This document shows positions 32,549 to 42,133 of a stretch of DNA of 64,000 nucleotides, piece by piece. The position numbers were made by a program, and so were the translations under genes. The notes under the pieces are model-generated. The model ran no database searches, had not been told where the DNA came from, and worked only from the letters and a program-made list of their open reading frames with translations. Position 1 is the stretch's first letter, and each line of letters starts with the position of its first letter. This DNA is from Polycladidibacter hongkongensis. Its GTDB lineage: Bacteria > Pseudomonadota > Alphaproteobacteria > Rhizobiales > Stappiaceae. The stretch spans positions 1 through 64,000 of the forward strand of contig NZ_LLWC01000024.1 of the NCBI RefSeq assembly GCF_001561995.1. Reading direction: 5' to 3'.

Positions 32549-33159
32549 GACTTCCTCTCTTTAGCGACGTGCTTACCAATTCAACGGTGTTTAAGTTGAG
32601 GACTTGCTAAAGAGTCTGGTCAATTTCTGCTTACACGATGGCATAAAATATGAGGGATTGCGCTGTTGACTTGGAAATAACTGGTGGGTGGTGTTTGAGT
32701 ATTTGACAACTTAGCAAGTGTGGTTTGTTGGCGGATTTTGTTTAGGTGGATTGTTGCTTGGTGACATGAATCTTTGTTGTTTGCAGGGCGAGATATTAAT
32801 TTTATGGATATTGTATATGTGTAGTATTTAATAACTTTGCTTCGCTTATGACTGTTGTAAATTTTGAATTTACAAAAGTTATACGAAGTATGTAATCTCA
32901 ATCACAATTTAAAATCTATAGTATGCATCTTTATGTGATCAATATCACAAAGTATATAGTGTGATTTAGATGCAACAATACGTAAATTGATCGGTTTTTA
33001 TCTTCGTTTGCGGGTTCTGCGTCCCTGATTTTCCATTAGACAAGAGCTGCGGACGTTGGTTCGGGACAGGCTTTCTTAGCGAGTATGCCCGGGCTAGGCG
33101 TCTGACAGGAATAAATCTCGATGACAACATCGAGCAAAAACAAAGTTTGGAAGATCGAA
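32549..33159. promoter_or_regulatory. AT-rich control region between sulfatase and porin 1
   Basis: No gene seen. The region has the promoter of the sulfatase unit on the left and the long leader of porin 1 on the right. It contains a palindrome at 32934-32949 and a 7-bp hairpin CTCGATG/CATCGAG at 33117-33134 in the porin leader. That hairpin covers an upstream ATG (33121), so the porin start at 33160 is preferred. Confidence 0.5.
32934..32949. promoter_or_regulatory. CRP/FNR-type palindrome upstream of porin 1
   Basis: TGTGATCAATATCACA fits the perfect CRP/FNR-superfamily pattern TGTGA-N6-TCACA. A further half-site (GTGTGATTTAG) follows at 32959-32969. It lies about 210 bases before the porin 1 start, so it acts on porin 1 only if the leader is long. 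Confidence 0.5.
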
Positions 33160-34224
33160 ATGAACTTTAAGGCTCTTGCAATCGCTGCTGCTGCAGCTGC
33201 TGCTGCAACTTCTGCTCAAGCTGCTGACCTGCCAGCAGTAGATGCTCCTGTTGATTACGTTCAGGCTTGTGATGCTTTTGGCGCTGGCTTCTTCAAGCTG
33301 CCGGGCAAAGACACCTGCATCCGCGTTGGTGGTCGTGTGCGTACTCAGGTTGTTTCCGGCGACCTGAAAGGTGATGCGAACGACTACGAAGGTTACGCAA
33401 AAGGTTACCTGCGCCTGACTTCCATGACCGATTCTGAAATCGGCCTGATCAAGACCTACGCAGAAGTATCTGCAGCGCATCACATTCATGGCATTTCCGA
33501 TGATGCGACTGCCGAAGATGTATACATCCAGATTTCTTCCAATGTTGGTAGCTTCCTGATCGGTAAAACCACTTCGCAGTTTGACGGTTTCACTGGTAAA
33601 GCTGCGGTTGGTGTAATCGGCCGTAACTTCTCCGACACCGGCACCTTGCAGGTTTCCTACACCGCAGCTCTGGGTAATGGCGTAAGCGCAGCTGTTGCAG
33701 CTGAATCTTCTTCCTACCGTGGCGGTGAAGATCACAAGGTTGACCTTGTTGGTAAGCTGAAAGTTGCACAAGGTTGGGGTTCTGCTCAGCTGGTTGGCGC
33801 TTACCACGATGTATATGGTACGGATGATTCCGGTTACGCAGTTGGCGGTACTGTTAACCTCGGCCTTGGCGCTGTTGGTCTTGCTGGTGCGTCTGCAAAC
33901 TTCCAAGCTCAGTACGCTGACAAGGCAATGGACTACCTCGGCTTTGAAGCTGCTGGAGAAGCAACCCAAAAGGGTTATGCTCTTTCCGCAGGTCTTGGTT
34001 TTGCGCTGACCGAAACTGTTTCCTTCGAAGTTGATGGTTCCTACCTGAAAGTGGAAGATTCTGCCGTAGCATTCGACACCAAGCGTTCCGCAGTTGACGG
34101 TTCTGTATCTTGGAAGCCTGCTGCTGGCCTGCTGCTTGCAGTTGACGCTGGTTACGCTGAAACCAAAACCGATGCGAAAACAAAAGAAGCAAAACTCGGT
34201 GCGCGCGTACAGTACACCTTCTAA
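33160..34224 (+). CDS. Porin 1 (Porin_2 family, shortest loop)
   Basis: Start at 33160 (MNFKALAIAAAAAAAATSAQ) gives 354 residues; GGAAGA lies upstream. Signal peptide cut after AQA, then ADLPAVDAPVDYVQACDAFG with the two conserved cysteines (QACD and KDTC) of the alphaproteobacterial Omp2b/RopA family. A 16-strand outer-membrane barrel is expected, ending in ARVQYTF with the terminal Phe recognised by the Bam machinery. This copy has only about 11 residues in the loop that is expanded in its paralogues. Its leader differs from the others and lacks the common AAGGTCAG sequence. Confidence 0.9.
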   Translation: MNFKALAIAAAAAAAATSAQAADLPAVDAPVDYVQACDAFGAGFFKLPGKDTCIRVGGRVRTQVVSGDLKGDANDYEGYAKGYLRLTSMTDSEIGLIKTYAEVSAAHHIHGISDDATAEDVYIQISSNVGSFLIGKTTSQFDGFTGKAAVGVIGRNFSDTGTLQVSYTAALGNGVSAAVAAESSSYRGGEDHKVDLVGKLKVAQGWGSAQLVGAYHDVYGTDDSGYAVGGTVNLGLGAVGLAGASANFQAQYADKAMDYLGFEAAGEATQKGYALSAGLGFALTETVSFEVDGSYLKVEDSAVAFDTKRSAVDGSVSWKPAAGLLLAVDAGYAETKTDAKTKEAKLGARVQYTF

Positions 34225-34623
34225 TCAGTTTACCAGATAAGCTGGTTATTGTTGGTGAGGCCCGTCAGCCATGTGCTGGTGGGCCTCACTGTGTTTTGGG
34301 CTGTGAAAAAGCGATTCATCGCAATTAATTTTCACTTATCGCGGATTTCTGCGGTTTTTTAGCAAATGCTTCGACAATTCTAAATTCACCACGCATAATA
34401 TGTGTGCTGCATTTGCAACAGAAGTTCCCTACAGAAAGTGGTGTGGCCTTTCAATCGTTCTATCTGGGTTGCGTTCCAGCATTTTGTGATGCACTCATAC
34501 GTTCGTTGGCGAGGCACGAACACGTATAGTTTGTGCTGCCGACACGGGATTTCAGCTCGGGCGCTGCTCCAAACAGCGCGCAAGAGAAGCTGAATACAGA
34601 GACTTATTGGAAGGTCAGGACTA
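34225..34623 (+). promoter_or_regulatory. Spacer porin 1 to porin 2
   Basis: Contains the porin 1 terminator (34255-34289). The remainder is promoter and leader of porin 2, with a GCGC-TGCTCCAAACA-GCGC hairpin around 34561-34580. The ribosome-binding region 34598-34620 is complementary to the sRNA candidate at 44431-44452 over 22 bases with one mismatch and one bulge. No gene. Confidence 0.5.
34255..34289 (+). terminator. Terminator of porin 1
   Basis: GTGAGGCCC pairs with GGGCCTCAC, with an inner CAGC/GCTG stem. The following T-tract (TGTGTTTTGGG) is weak. Confidence 0.7.
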
Positions 34624-36066
34624 ATGAACGCTAAACTTATTGCTATGGCTGCCGCTGCTGCAGCTGCTGCAACCTCCGCACAGGCAGCTGATCTGCCTGT
34701 TGCTGCTGAGCCAGTAGACTACGTACAGGCTTGTGACACTTTTGGCGCAGGCTTTTTCAAGCTGCCAGGTAAAGACACCTGCATCAAAGTTGGTGGTCGT
34801 ATTCGTGCAAACGCAGTAACCGGCAACTTCAAAAAAGGCGCTGACGGTAAATCTCAGGCGAAAGAATACTCTTTCTACACCAAAGGTTACCTGTACCTGA
34901 CATCCATGACCGACACTGAAATCGGTCTGATCAAGACTTACTCCGAGTTCACTGCAACTCACGATCAGGCAGGTGCTTCTACCGTAGGTATCGGCAATGC
35001 TTACATCGATCTGGGTATCGCTGGTGGTCAGCTGGTTATCGGTCGTGCCGGTTCTAAATTCAACGGCTTCACCGGTTATGCAGCTGTTGGTGTTGTAGAC
35101 CGCAAGATGTTTGATAACGACGTTCTGCAGGTTTCCTACACCGCTTCTTTGGGTAACGGCATCTCCGCAGCGCTGTCCTTGGAAGATTCCAACAAGTACG
35201 GCGGCGCAGACAACAAAGTTGACTTTGTTGGTGCTCTTGAAGTTTCCCAGGGTTGGGGTTCTGCGAAAATCGCAGCAGCTGCACACCAGAACGAATACAA
35301 GAAAACCGGTTACGGCGTAAACGGTAAGGTTGAGCTGGATCTGGGTCAGTATGTTGCTGGCACCAAAGTTGCCTTCGGCGCTGCTTACGCAAAAGACGCT
35401 CTGGCATATGTTGATGCGAAGAACGCAGACGTAACCTACACAGCAGAAGGTTGGCAGAACTTTATCAGCGCAAAAGATTACGCTGATATTAAGCTTGCAG
35501 GTAAGCTTGATGCAACCATTCTAACAGCGGCAGAGCAAGAAATTGCGAAGGCAGCAGGCTTGGCTCTCGATGCAGATGGTTCTCTTGATGCTGACTTCGC
35601 TGTATTCGATGCGGATGATGAAGCAGCAGCAGTTACTGTAACCGATGAAAACGTTCTGCTGAGCACTGCTCTTGCTGGCGCGCTTAATGCAAAAGGCGCT
35701 AAAGCCTACGCATTGTCTGGCGGCGTGAAGTTTGCTGTTACTGAAGAAGTTACTTTCGCAGTTGATGGCTCCTACATGAAGCTCGACAACAAAGGTACAC
35801 TGGCTCACACCGGTACAGCAATCGCCGCAGCGGACTACGGCTACAACTTCGAGCAAAAAGCTTACGCAGTAGATGGTTCGATTTCTTATGCTCCAGTTGC
35901 AGGTCTTGTGCTTGCTCTTGACGCTGGTTGGGAAAAGAAAGACACCACCTTTAAGTATGACTCTGTTGGCTCAATCGTTGGTGGTGCTGCTGTTAAGGCA
36001 GCCCGTAAGGTTAAGTCTTCTGCTGACACCGTTAAAGTTGGTGCACGCGTACAGTACACCTTCTAA
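34624..36066 (+). CDS. Porin 2 (Porin_2 family)
   Basis: 480 residues with the signal MNAKLIAMAAAAAAAATSAQ, then ADLPVAAEPVDYVQACDTFG. The family end is GARVQYTF. The first ~265 residues are almost identical to porin 6 at DNA level, and the first ~40 to porin 3. The variable loop of about 96 residues (between DALAYVD and AYALSGG) is rich in Ala and Asp (AAGLALDADGSLDADF). The binding site is AAGGTCAGGA. A nonspecific outer-membrane channel is expected, the loop probably modifying the surface or the pore entry. Confidence 0.9.
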   Translation: MNAKLIAMAAAAAAAATSAQAADLPVAAEPVDYVQACDTFGAGFFKLPGKDTCIKVGGRIRANAVTGNFKKGADGKSQAKEYSFYTKGYLYLTSMTDTEIGLIKTYSEFTATHDQAGASTVGIGNAYIDLGIAGGQLVIGRAGSKFNGFTGYAAVGVVDRKMFDNDVLQVSYTASLGNGISAALSLEDSNKYGGADNKVDFVGALEVSQGWGSAKIAAAAHQNEYKKTGYGVNGKVELDLGQYVAGTKVAFGAAYAKDALAYVDAKNADVTYTAEGWQNFISAKDYADIKLAGKLDATILTAAEQEIAKAAGLALDADGSLDADFAVFDADDEAAAVTVTDENVLLSTALAGALNAKGAKAYALSGGVKFAVTEEVTFAVDGSYMKLDNKGTLAHTGTAIAAADYGYNFEQKAYAVDGSISYAPVAGLVLALDAGWEKKDTTFKYDSVGSIVGGAAVKAARKVKSSADTVKVGARVQYTF

Positions 36067-36762
36067 TTGCCTACCGGCCTCGCCGGTGCGTAATGCATGA
36101 TTTGAGCCCGCCAGCAGCTTGCTGGCGGGCTTTTTTGTGATTTGGCCTGTAGGCACTGACATCAAGGGATCGCGCAACGTGGGCACGCGCCCTTAGGAGC
36201 TGCGCGCCTCTCAGAGCGCAGGGGCTGCTGAGGTGTGGCTGATGAACTCACAATCAAACGAGATTATTGCAGTATTTAGGCGTATCCTGCCGATCTGCTG
36301 CGAGACCGCTTAGGAAAATTGAAGATCATCAAAAAGGCAGCTTGATAACCCGTCATTCGAGAATCAATATGCAGATGACAGTGCCATTTGCATGAAATCA
36401 CACAAAGTATGCATGATTTCTGTCTGGTGCTGTTGATAAGGCGTTCTTATGGATTTCATAATAGATATTCTTATTAACGTACTGAAAATATACAATTTAT
36501 TCCAATAGACAAAACCAAGTTTCTCGAAAAATCGAAAGCATGTGCAGTATGCAAAAGAGGTAAAATTGCAACACAACCTATGAGAGAACAATGTGAGACA
36601 CATAGAACATTAATTGCATACTTGCGCCAACCGCGCCGTTCATTAGGTTGAAGGCCATCGAAATAAATCAACTTAAGGTTGTTTTTGCTCGTACTTGTGC
36701 TGAGCCTGAAGTTATCAGCTTTGCACCTTCCAATGAAATTTCTGAATTTAAGGTCAGGACTA
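36067..36762 (+). promoter_or_regulatory. Spacer porin 2 to porin 3 (about 700 bases)
   Basis: Holds the porin 2 terminator and then a GC-rich stretch with short inverted repeats (36176-36235). An AT-rich stretch follows (36360-36660) with no convincing gene, and the porin 3 leader ends in AAGGTCAGGA (36750-36759). The leader shares CCTTCCAATGA (36726-36736) with porin 4 and could pair there with the AAGG of the binding site. Confidence 0.45.
36106..36136 (+). terminator. Terminator of porin 2
   Basis: GCCCGCCAGCA pairs perfectly with TGCTGGCGGGC around a GCT loop, followed by TTTTTT. Confidence 0.9.
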
Positions 36763-38292
36763 ATGAACGCTAAACTTATTGCTATGGCTGCCGCTGCTGC
36801 AGCTGCTGCAACCTCCGCGCAGGCAGCTGATCTGCCTGTTGCTGCTGAGCCAGTAGATTACGTACAGGCTTGTGACACTTTCGGTGCCGGTTACTTCAAA
36901 CTGCCAGGCAAAGACACCTGCGTTAAAATCGGTGGCCGCATCCGTGCGAACATCAAATCCGGTAACCTGAAAGTTAAAAACGAAGGTAAGAACTACGAGT
37001 TCTACACCAAAGGTTACTTCTATCTGACCTCCATGACCGACACTGAAATCGGCATGATCAAAACCTACAGCGAGTTCGTTGCGCAACATACCGCGCATGA
37101 CGTGGACTCCGATAAGGATGGTCACCAGAATGTAGCAATTGGTCTTGGTGATGCGTACGTTCAGTTCACCTTGGGCAACACCGACGTTTCCGTTGGTAAA
37201 ATGGGCGATGCTTTCGCTGGCTTCACCGGTTATGCTGCTGTAGGCGTTGCGCACCGCGACTGGGCTGACACCGGCTCCTTGCAGGCGCGTGTTGTTTCTT
37301 CCTTGGGTAATGGTCTGTCCGCTACTCTCGCAGTTGCAGATTCTGACTACCTTAAAGGTGGTAAGAACAAAGTTGACCTACAGGGTGCTTTGGAATTCGC
37401 ACAGGGCTGGGGCAAGGTTAAAGTTTCCGGTGCAGCGCACCAGACTGCCTACGACAAAACCGGTTATGCTGTGAACGCTAACGGCGAATTCACCTACGAC
37501 ATGGTTACTGTTGGTCTTGGCGCCCAGTACTCCAAAGACGCGCTGAAATACGTTGGTGCTAAAGCTGGTGATATCACCGGTTTCGGCGTTGATGTTAAGG
37601 AAGGTTTGTATCTGGCTGCAAATACCGATGCTGTAAAGTACAAGTACGATGCTGCTAAGATTAAAGCGCTTTCAGACTTGGGTATTGCGGCAAACGCCGC
37701 TGGCGACAATCTGGTAGTTACCGCTGTGGATGCGGGTGATTACACCGATGCGCATAAAGCCGCAATCAAGGTGCTTGGCGGTGACGCTAGTGCGAATCTT
37801 GATGATGCTGCTGCGCTTGCATACGTAAATGGCGTGTTCGGTTCTGGTAATGCGGCAACTGCTGGTGCGGCGTTCAAACGCGTTGAACTCGTAACTGCCT
37901 ACAACACAGCAGCTGCTGCTGCGCTGGCAAACAGCGAAGCAAAAGGTGCAAAAGCTTACAACGTACACGGTGGTGTGAAGTTTGCACTGACCGACGAAGT
38001 AACTCTTGCGGTTGACGGTTCTTACCAGAAAATCACTGCAAGCGGTTCCTTCTCCGATGCCAAAATCGGCGACGGTAAAGCATACGGCTTTGACACTGAC
38101 CGTAAGGCATATGGTGTAGACGGTTCTATCGCTTACTCCCCAGTTGCCGGTCTGGTTCTGGCGCTGGACGCTGGCTGGAACAAGTCTGAAACCACCTTCA
38201 CTGCTGAATCTCTGGACCGTAAGAGCAAAGCTAAGCAGACAACTTCTGCTGACGACGTTCGCGTTGGTGCACGTGTACAGTACACCTTCTAA
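36763..38292 (+). CDS. Porin 3 (Porin_2 family)
   Basis: Start at 36763 behind AAGGTCAGGA gives 509 residues; the frame is open 84 bases further upstream but without binding site. Signal and first mature residues are the same as porin 2. The loop between KYVG and AYNVHGG is about 132 residues long (AAKIKALSDLGIAANAAGDN, SGNAATAGAAF) and Ala-rich. The middle region (HRDWADTGSLQARVVSS) is closer to porin 4 than to porin 2, so the gene is a mosaic. Ends in GARVQYTF. Confidence 0.9.
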   Translation: MNAKLIAMAAAAAAAATSAQAADLPVAAEPVDYVQACDTFGAGYFKLPGKDTCVKIGGRIRANIKSGNLKVKNEGKNYEFYTKGYFYLTSMTDTEIGMIKTYSEFVAQHTAHDVDSDKDGHQNVAIGLGDAYVQFTLGNTDVSVGKMGDAFAGFTGYAAVGVAHRDWADTGSLQARVVSSLGNGLSATLAVADSDYLKGGKNKVDLQGALEFAQGWGKVKVSGAAHQTAYDKTGYAVNANGEFTYDMVTVGLGAQYSKDALKYVGAKAGDITGFGVDVKEGLYLAANTDAVKYKYDAAKIKALSDLGIAANAAGDNLVVTAVDAGDYTDAHKAAIKVLGGDASANLDDAAALAYVNGVFGSGNAATAGAAFKRVELVTAYNTAAAAALANSEAKGAKAYNVHGGVKFALTDEVTLAVDGSYQKITASGSFSDAKIGDGKAYGFDTDRKAYGVDGSIAYSPVAGLVLALDAGWNKSETTFTAESLDRKSKAKQTTSADDVRVGARVQYTF

Positions 38293-38869
38293 GGTGATTG
38301 GCTAATTCTTGGCAGCATGGCTGCTATAGAGTTGACGGGCTCGCGGGGGGTAACTCCGCGGGCCTTTTTGCGTCCTGCGCAGGGGGGGTGGTGATTGACT
38401 CGCGTGGTTGGTGGTTAATAGCCATCTGCCCCTGATGTCATGGGGGTGGTATGGGGGTGGCATGGGGCTCGCGTCGGGGTGTTATCGAGCGGTTTCTTTC
38501 CACAGAGCCAATAAATTTAAACAGTTTTGGAAGTATTTATGTATTCTCGATGGAGAATTTTTCCAAGAAACCGAAACTCCAATAGTCTAGATAGATAGAA
38601 TTTTATCTATGTGGAATGAATAGTAGGCATTCGTTGATTTTGTTGCATTTTTGACCGTGTTTATTTTGACACACCCAATATTGATGGAGCGATCAAACTA
38701 GATAATCTTGACAGTGCTGCGTTGTCGGGGGCGCGGAAAAACATATGGTTGGTGCAGCGCTGAACGGCACTCCTCTTGGATGGCTGAACGGGGCTGACAG
38801 TTTGCGCGGGGATCTTCCAAACATTTTCGCGCCTTCCAATGAGACTTTATATTCCGAAGGTCAGGATTT
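38293..38869 (+). promoter_or_regulatory. Spacer porin 3 to porin 4
   Basis: After the porin 3 terminator no gene is seen. GGAATGAATAG (38613-38623) and GTGTTTATTTTGAC (38657-38670) recur at the same spacing upstream of porin 5. The leader has CCTTCCAATGA (38832-38842) able to pair with GAAGG of the binding site, which is GAAGGTCAGGATTTAT (38856-38871). Confidence 0.5.
38338..38369 (+). terminator. Terminator of porin 3
   Basis: GGCTCGCGG pairs with CCGCGGGCC (one GU), followed by TTTTT. Confidence 0.85.
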
Positions 38870-40276
38870 ATGAACGCTAAACTTATTGCTATGGCTGCCG
38901 CCGCTGCTGCTGCTGCAACCTCTGCTCAAGCTGCTGATTTGCCAGCTGCTGCCGAGCCAGTTGACTACGTACAGGCTTGTGACGCTTTTGGTGCCGGCTT
39001 CTTTAAACTGCCAGGCAAAGACACCTGCATCAAAGTTGGTGGCCGTATCCGCGTAGATGCGACTTCCGGCGATCTGCAGGATTCCAAAGGCGACGAGTAC
39101 AAGTTCTCTTCCAAGGGTTACCTGTACCTCACCTCCATGACCGACACCGAAATCGGCATCATCAAAACCTACACCGAGTTCACCGGCAAGCACGATGAAA
39201 AGGGTGGCGAGAAAATCGGTTCTGGCGACACCTACATCCAGTTCTCTCTGGGTGCTGGCGATCTGTCCTTCGGTAAAATGGGCGATGCCTTTGCCGGCTT
39301 CACCGGTTTTGCCGAGGTTGGCGTAGCTGACCGTGACTGGGCTGACACCGGTTCCTTGCAGGTTCGTTTTGCTGCTCCGCTTGGCAACGGCGTAACTGCA
39401 ACCATGGCGCTGGCAGATTCCAACGCTCTTGACGGTGCAGATCACAAAGTTGACCTGCAGGGTGCTTTGGAAATGGCACAGGGCTGGGGCAAAGTTAAGG
39501 TTTCTGCTGCTGCGCACCAGAGTGCCTTTGACAAAGTCGGCTATGCTGTGAACGCAAATGGCGAGTTCACCATGGACGCGATCACCATCGGCCTTGGCGG
39601 TCAATACGCGAAAGACGCTCTGAAATACGCTGGTGCTTCTAACGATGATGTGACCTTTGCTAAGGAAACTGGCGCGTATCTCGCAACTGCTGATGATGCG
39701 AAGAAAGTTGCTTTGAACGAAGCTATGGCTGGAAAAGGTGAAGGTCATCTCGTAACAACTGAAGAAAAGGCGCTTTATGCGGCAGCTGGCGTTACTCTTG
39801 ATGTTGATGATGACGGCGAGTTAAAAGATACATTCACCGCTGTGGACCTATCCGATACTGCTGTAGCGAACTATGCAATTAGTGATGCAGTCTCAAAGGC
39901 GCTTAACGCAAAAGGTGCGACTGCATACTCCTTCGGTGGTGGTATGAAGTTTGCCGTTACCGACGAAGTGACCTTCGCCATCGACGGTTCTTACCTGAAT
40001 GTATCTAACGACGGTTCCGTGTCTTACGAAATCGACAGCGAAGATGTTGCGTTCGGTTATGACTTCAATCAGGTTTCCTATGGTGTAGACGGTTCTATCG
40101 CCTATGCGCCGGTTGCTGGTCTTGTGCTGGCTCTGGATGCCGGTTGGGACCGCACCGAAACCGACGTTACCTACGACATCGTAGACACTAAAGACGACAG
40201 CAAGAAGGCGTCACGCAAGTCTTCTATCGAAGACGACAACTTCAAAGTCGGTGCACGTATCCAGTACACCTTCTAA
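38870..40276 (+). CDS. Porin 4 (Porin_2 family)
   Basis: 468 residues with the common signal, then ADLPAAAEPVDYVQACDAFG and the KDTCIKVGGRIR block. The loop between KYAG and AYSFGGG is about 96 residues, highly acidic (DVDDDGELKDTF, VDLSDTAVANY). Barrel end GARIQYTF. Its binding site is the one with the longest uninterrupted complementarity (16 bases) to the sRNA candidate. The 3' end of its region and terminator resembles porin 3. Confidence 0.9.
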   Translation: MNAKLIAMAAAAAAAATSAQAADLPAAAEPVDYVQACDAFGAGFFKLPGKDTCIKVGGRIRVDATSGDLQDSKGDEYKFSSKGYLYLTSMTDTEIGIIKTYTEFTGKHDEKGGEKIGSGDTYIQFSLGAGDLSFGKMGDAFAGFTGFAEVGVADRDWADTGSLQVRFAAPLGNGVTATMALADSNALDGADHKVDLQGALEMAQGWGKVKVSAAAHQSAFDKVGYAVNANGEFTMDAITIGLGGQYAKDALKYAGASNDDVTFAKETGAYLATADDAKKVALNEAMAGKGEGHLVTTEEKALYAAAGVTLDVDDDGELKDTFTAVDLSDTAVANYAISDAVSKALNAKGATAYSFGGGMKFAVTDEVTFAIDGSYLNVSNDGSVSYEIDSEDVAFGYDFNQVSYGVDGSIAYAPVAGLVLALDAGWDRTETDVTYDIVDTKDDSKKASRKSSIEDDNFKVGARIQYTF

Positions 40277-40858
40277 GGTGTTTGGCTAAATCTCTTGCAG
40301 CCGAGCTGCAGGTGAATTTGATGGCTCGCGGGGGCGACTCCGCGGGCCATTTTCGTTTGCCAGAGTGTCTTTTTTGCGTGTGGGCCGACCAAGAATTTGC
40401 GGCAGATTCTGTTGTTTGCGGCGCGGCGGGCTGTTGGCGGGCGCCGAATTTGATTGTTGCGGATGCCTAGGTTTTTAGCTGCATGGAAGCGCATCTGGTA
40501 ATTGTTGCAGGGCTGTTGAAAAACAAAACCATAGAAATGATTGAGTATTCGTGCGGAATGAATAGCTAATGGAAGCTTATGGTTCCTGTCTGAAACTTGT
40601 GTTTATTTCGACTTTAGTATTTTGGAACTGTGATTTTTGTGCAAGTGGGTCGCTGTTGCTTCAGAGCTACAGTTTATGCCCCACCATTTGATGCAATGGC
40701 AAAACTGCCCCCGATATTCTTGAGGAAGGAGCGGGAAGGGCGCATGGTCCTCTCCAGCGGCGGTGCTTTGGCGATCCTGTCGCTGATGAACATAACCTTT
40801 GCCCCACGCGTTTTCCACCTATGCGGGGGCTGATATCTCATTGTGAAGGTCAGAATTT
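40277..40858 (+). promoter_or_regulatory. Spacer porin 4 to porin 5
   Basis: Terminator of porin 4, then no gene. GGAATGAATAG (40555-40565) and GTGTTTATTTCGAC (40599-40612) repeat the pair found upstream of porin 4 with identical 44-base offset. The leader ends with TGAAGGTCAG (40844-40853) and ATTTAT. Confidence 0.5.
40323..40353 (+). terminator. Terminator of porin 4
   Basis: GGCTCGCGG/CCGCGGGCC stem as for porin 3, followed by ATTTTCG. Confidence 0.7.
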
Positions 40859-42133
40859 ATGAATGCGAAATTGATTGCGTTGGCAGCAGCGGCTGCCGCG
40901 AGCGCTGGCTCTGTATCTGCTGCGGATCTGCCAGCGGTTGCTGAACCTGTCGATTATGTGCAAGCGTGTGATGCGTTTGGCGCCGGTTACTTCAAGCTGC
41001 CGGGTAAAGACACCTGCATCAAGATCGGCGGGCGTTATCGCGGCACCATCATCTCCGGCAATATGCAGGATGACAATGATGGCAAAAGCCATGGTGACGA
41101 GTACACCTTTGAAAGCCGTGGTTATCTCTATCTCGACAGCATGACCGAGACCGAGATCGGTCTTATCAAAACCCATGCGGAGTGGATCACCGAATACACC
41201 GAGGATGGTAAGAGTAAAGCCAAGGTGGACGATACCTACATCCAGTTTGGCATTGGCAATGGCACATTGACCATTGGTAAGCTTGGCTCTGTCTTTGATG
41301 GCTTTACCGGTGCAGCGGAAGTTGGCGTTGTCGGGCGTAACTTCTCTGATACCGGCCTGTTGCAGGTGAACTATCGTGCTGCGCTGGGTAACGGCGTGAG
41401 CGCCGCGATTGGCCTTGATGATTCCAATTCCCGTGGCGGTGCTGACCACAGCGTTGATGTGGTGGGTGAGCTTGGCATCGAGCAGGGCTGGGGCTCCTTC
41501 TCTGTGGGTGCGGCGATGCACGCGGTGAAGGATGACTTTGTATTGAAGGATACTGCTGCGGGTTCTGAAACCGTTCTCGATCTCGATCCTGAAAGTGATT
41601 ATGGCTATGCGGGCCGTGCAACCTTGGGCTTGAATCTTGATAGCTTGGGCATTGGCGGCGCGGAAGTCACCTTCCAGGCGGCATATGCCAAGGCTGCGCT
41701 TGACTATCTTGGTCTGGGCGATAACGTCGGCAAGGTGACCTATGTTTCCAGTGATACTACACCGGTGACCTATGAATCATCTGATTCGATTGCGCTGCTT
41801 GAGGCCATTGACGCTGATGGTTACAGCTTTGGCGGTGGTATGAGCTTTGCGCTGACCGAAGAGGTGACGTTCGCCGTTGACGGGTCATATGTGCAGGTTG
41901 ATGCGGACTACGAGAACTACGACTGGGACATCAAGCGTAGCGCCGTGGATGCGTCAATCACTTGGGCGCCGGTTGCAGGTCTGAAAGTTGCCTTGGATGC
42001 GGGTTACGCCACAGCTGAGCTGAAGCAGAAGGTGACTACTCCAGCTAGTGGCAGCGCTGCTGCATCAGTTAAAACAACGAAATACGACTCGGATGAGGCA
42101 AAAGTTGGTGCGCGCGTTCAGTACACCTTCTAG
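40859..42133 (+). CDS. Porin 5 (Porin_2 family)
   Basis: 424 residues. The signal (MNAKLIALAAAAAASAGSVS) and codon choice differ from porins 2-4, with more GCG/GTG, so it is an older or separately derived copy. The mature part starts ADLPAVAEPVDYVQACDAFG. The variable loop is about 35 residues (VGKVTYVSSDTTPVTYESSD). Two further short insertions relative to porin 1 occur (near VLKDTAAGSETVLDLDPESD and KVTTPASGSAAASVKT). Barrel end GARVQYTF. Confidence 0.9.
   Translation: MNAKLIALAAAAAASAGSVSAADLPAVAEPVDYVQACDAFGAGYFKLPGKDTCIKIGGRYRGTIISGNMQDDNDGKSHGDEYTFESRGYLYLDSMTETEIGLIKTHAEWITEYTEDGKSKAKVDDTYIQFGIGNGTLTIGKLGSVFDGFTGAAEVGVVGRNFSDTGLLQVNYRAALGNGVSAAIGLDDSNSRGGADHSVDVVGELGIEQGWGSFSVGAAMHAVKDDFVLKDTAAGSETVLDLDPESDYGYAGRATLGLNLDSLGIGGAEVTFQAAYAKAALDYLGLGDNVGKVTYVSSDTTPVTYESSDSIALLEAIDADGYSFGGGMSFALTEEVTFAVDGSYVQVDADYENYDWDIKRSAVDASITWAPVAGLKVALDAGYATAELKQKVTTPASGSAAASVKTTKYDSDEAKVGARVQYTF

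Noticed and set aside
32620-32901. 93-codon minus-strand frame upstream of porin 1
   Set aside because: Extremely AT-driven composition (Ile, Lys, Asn, Thr), no binding site, lies in the control region.
33094-33969. Long minus-strand open frames opposite every porin gene
   Set aside because: They are by-products of the strong codon bias of the porins; they have no ribosome-binding sites and their translations are low in complexity and match no family.
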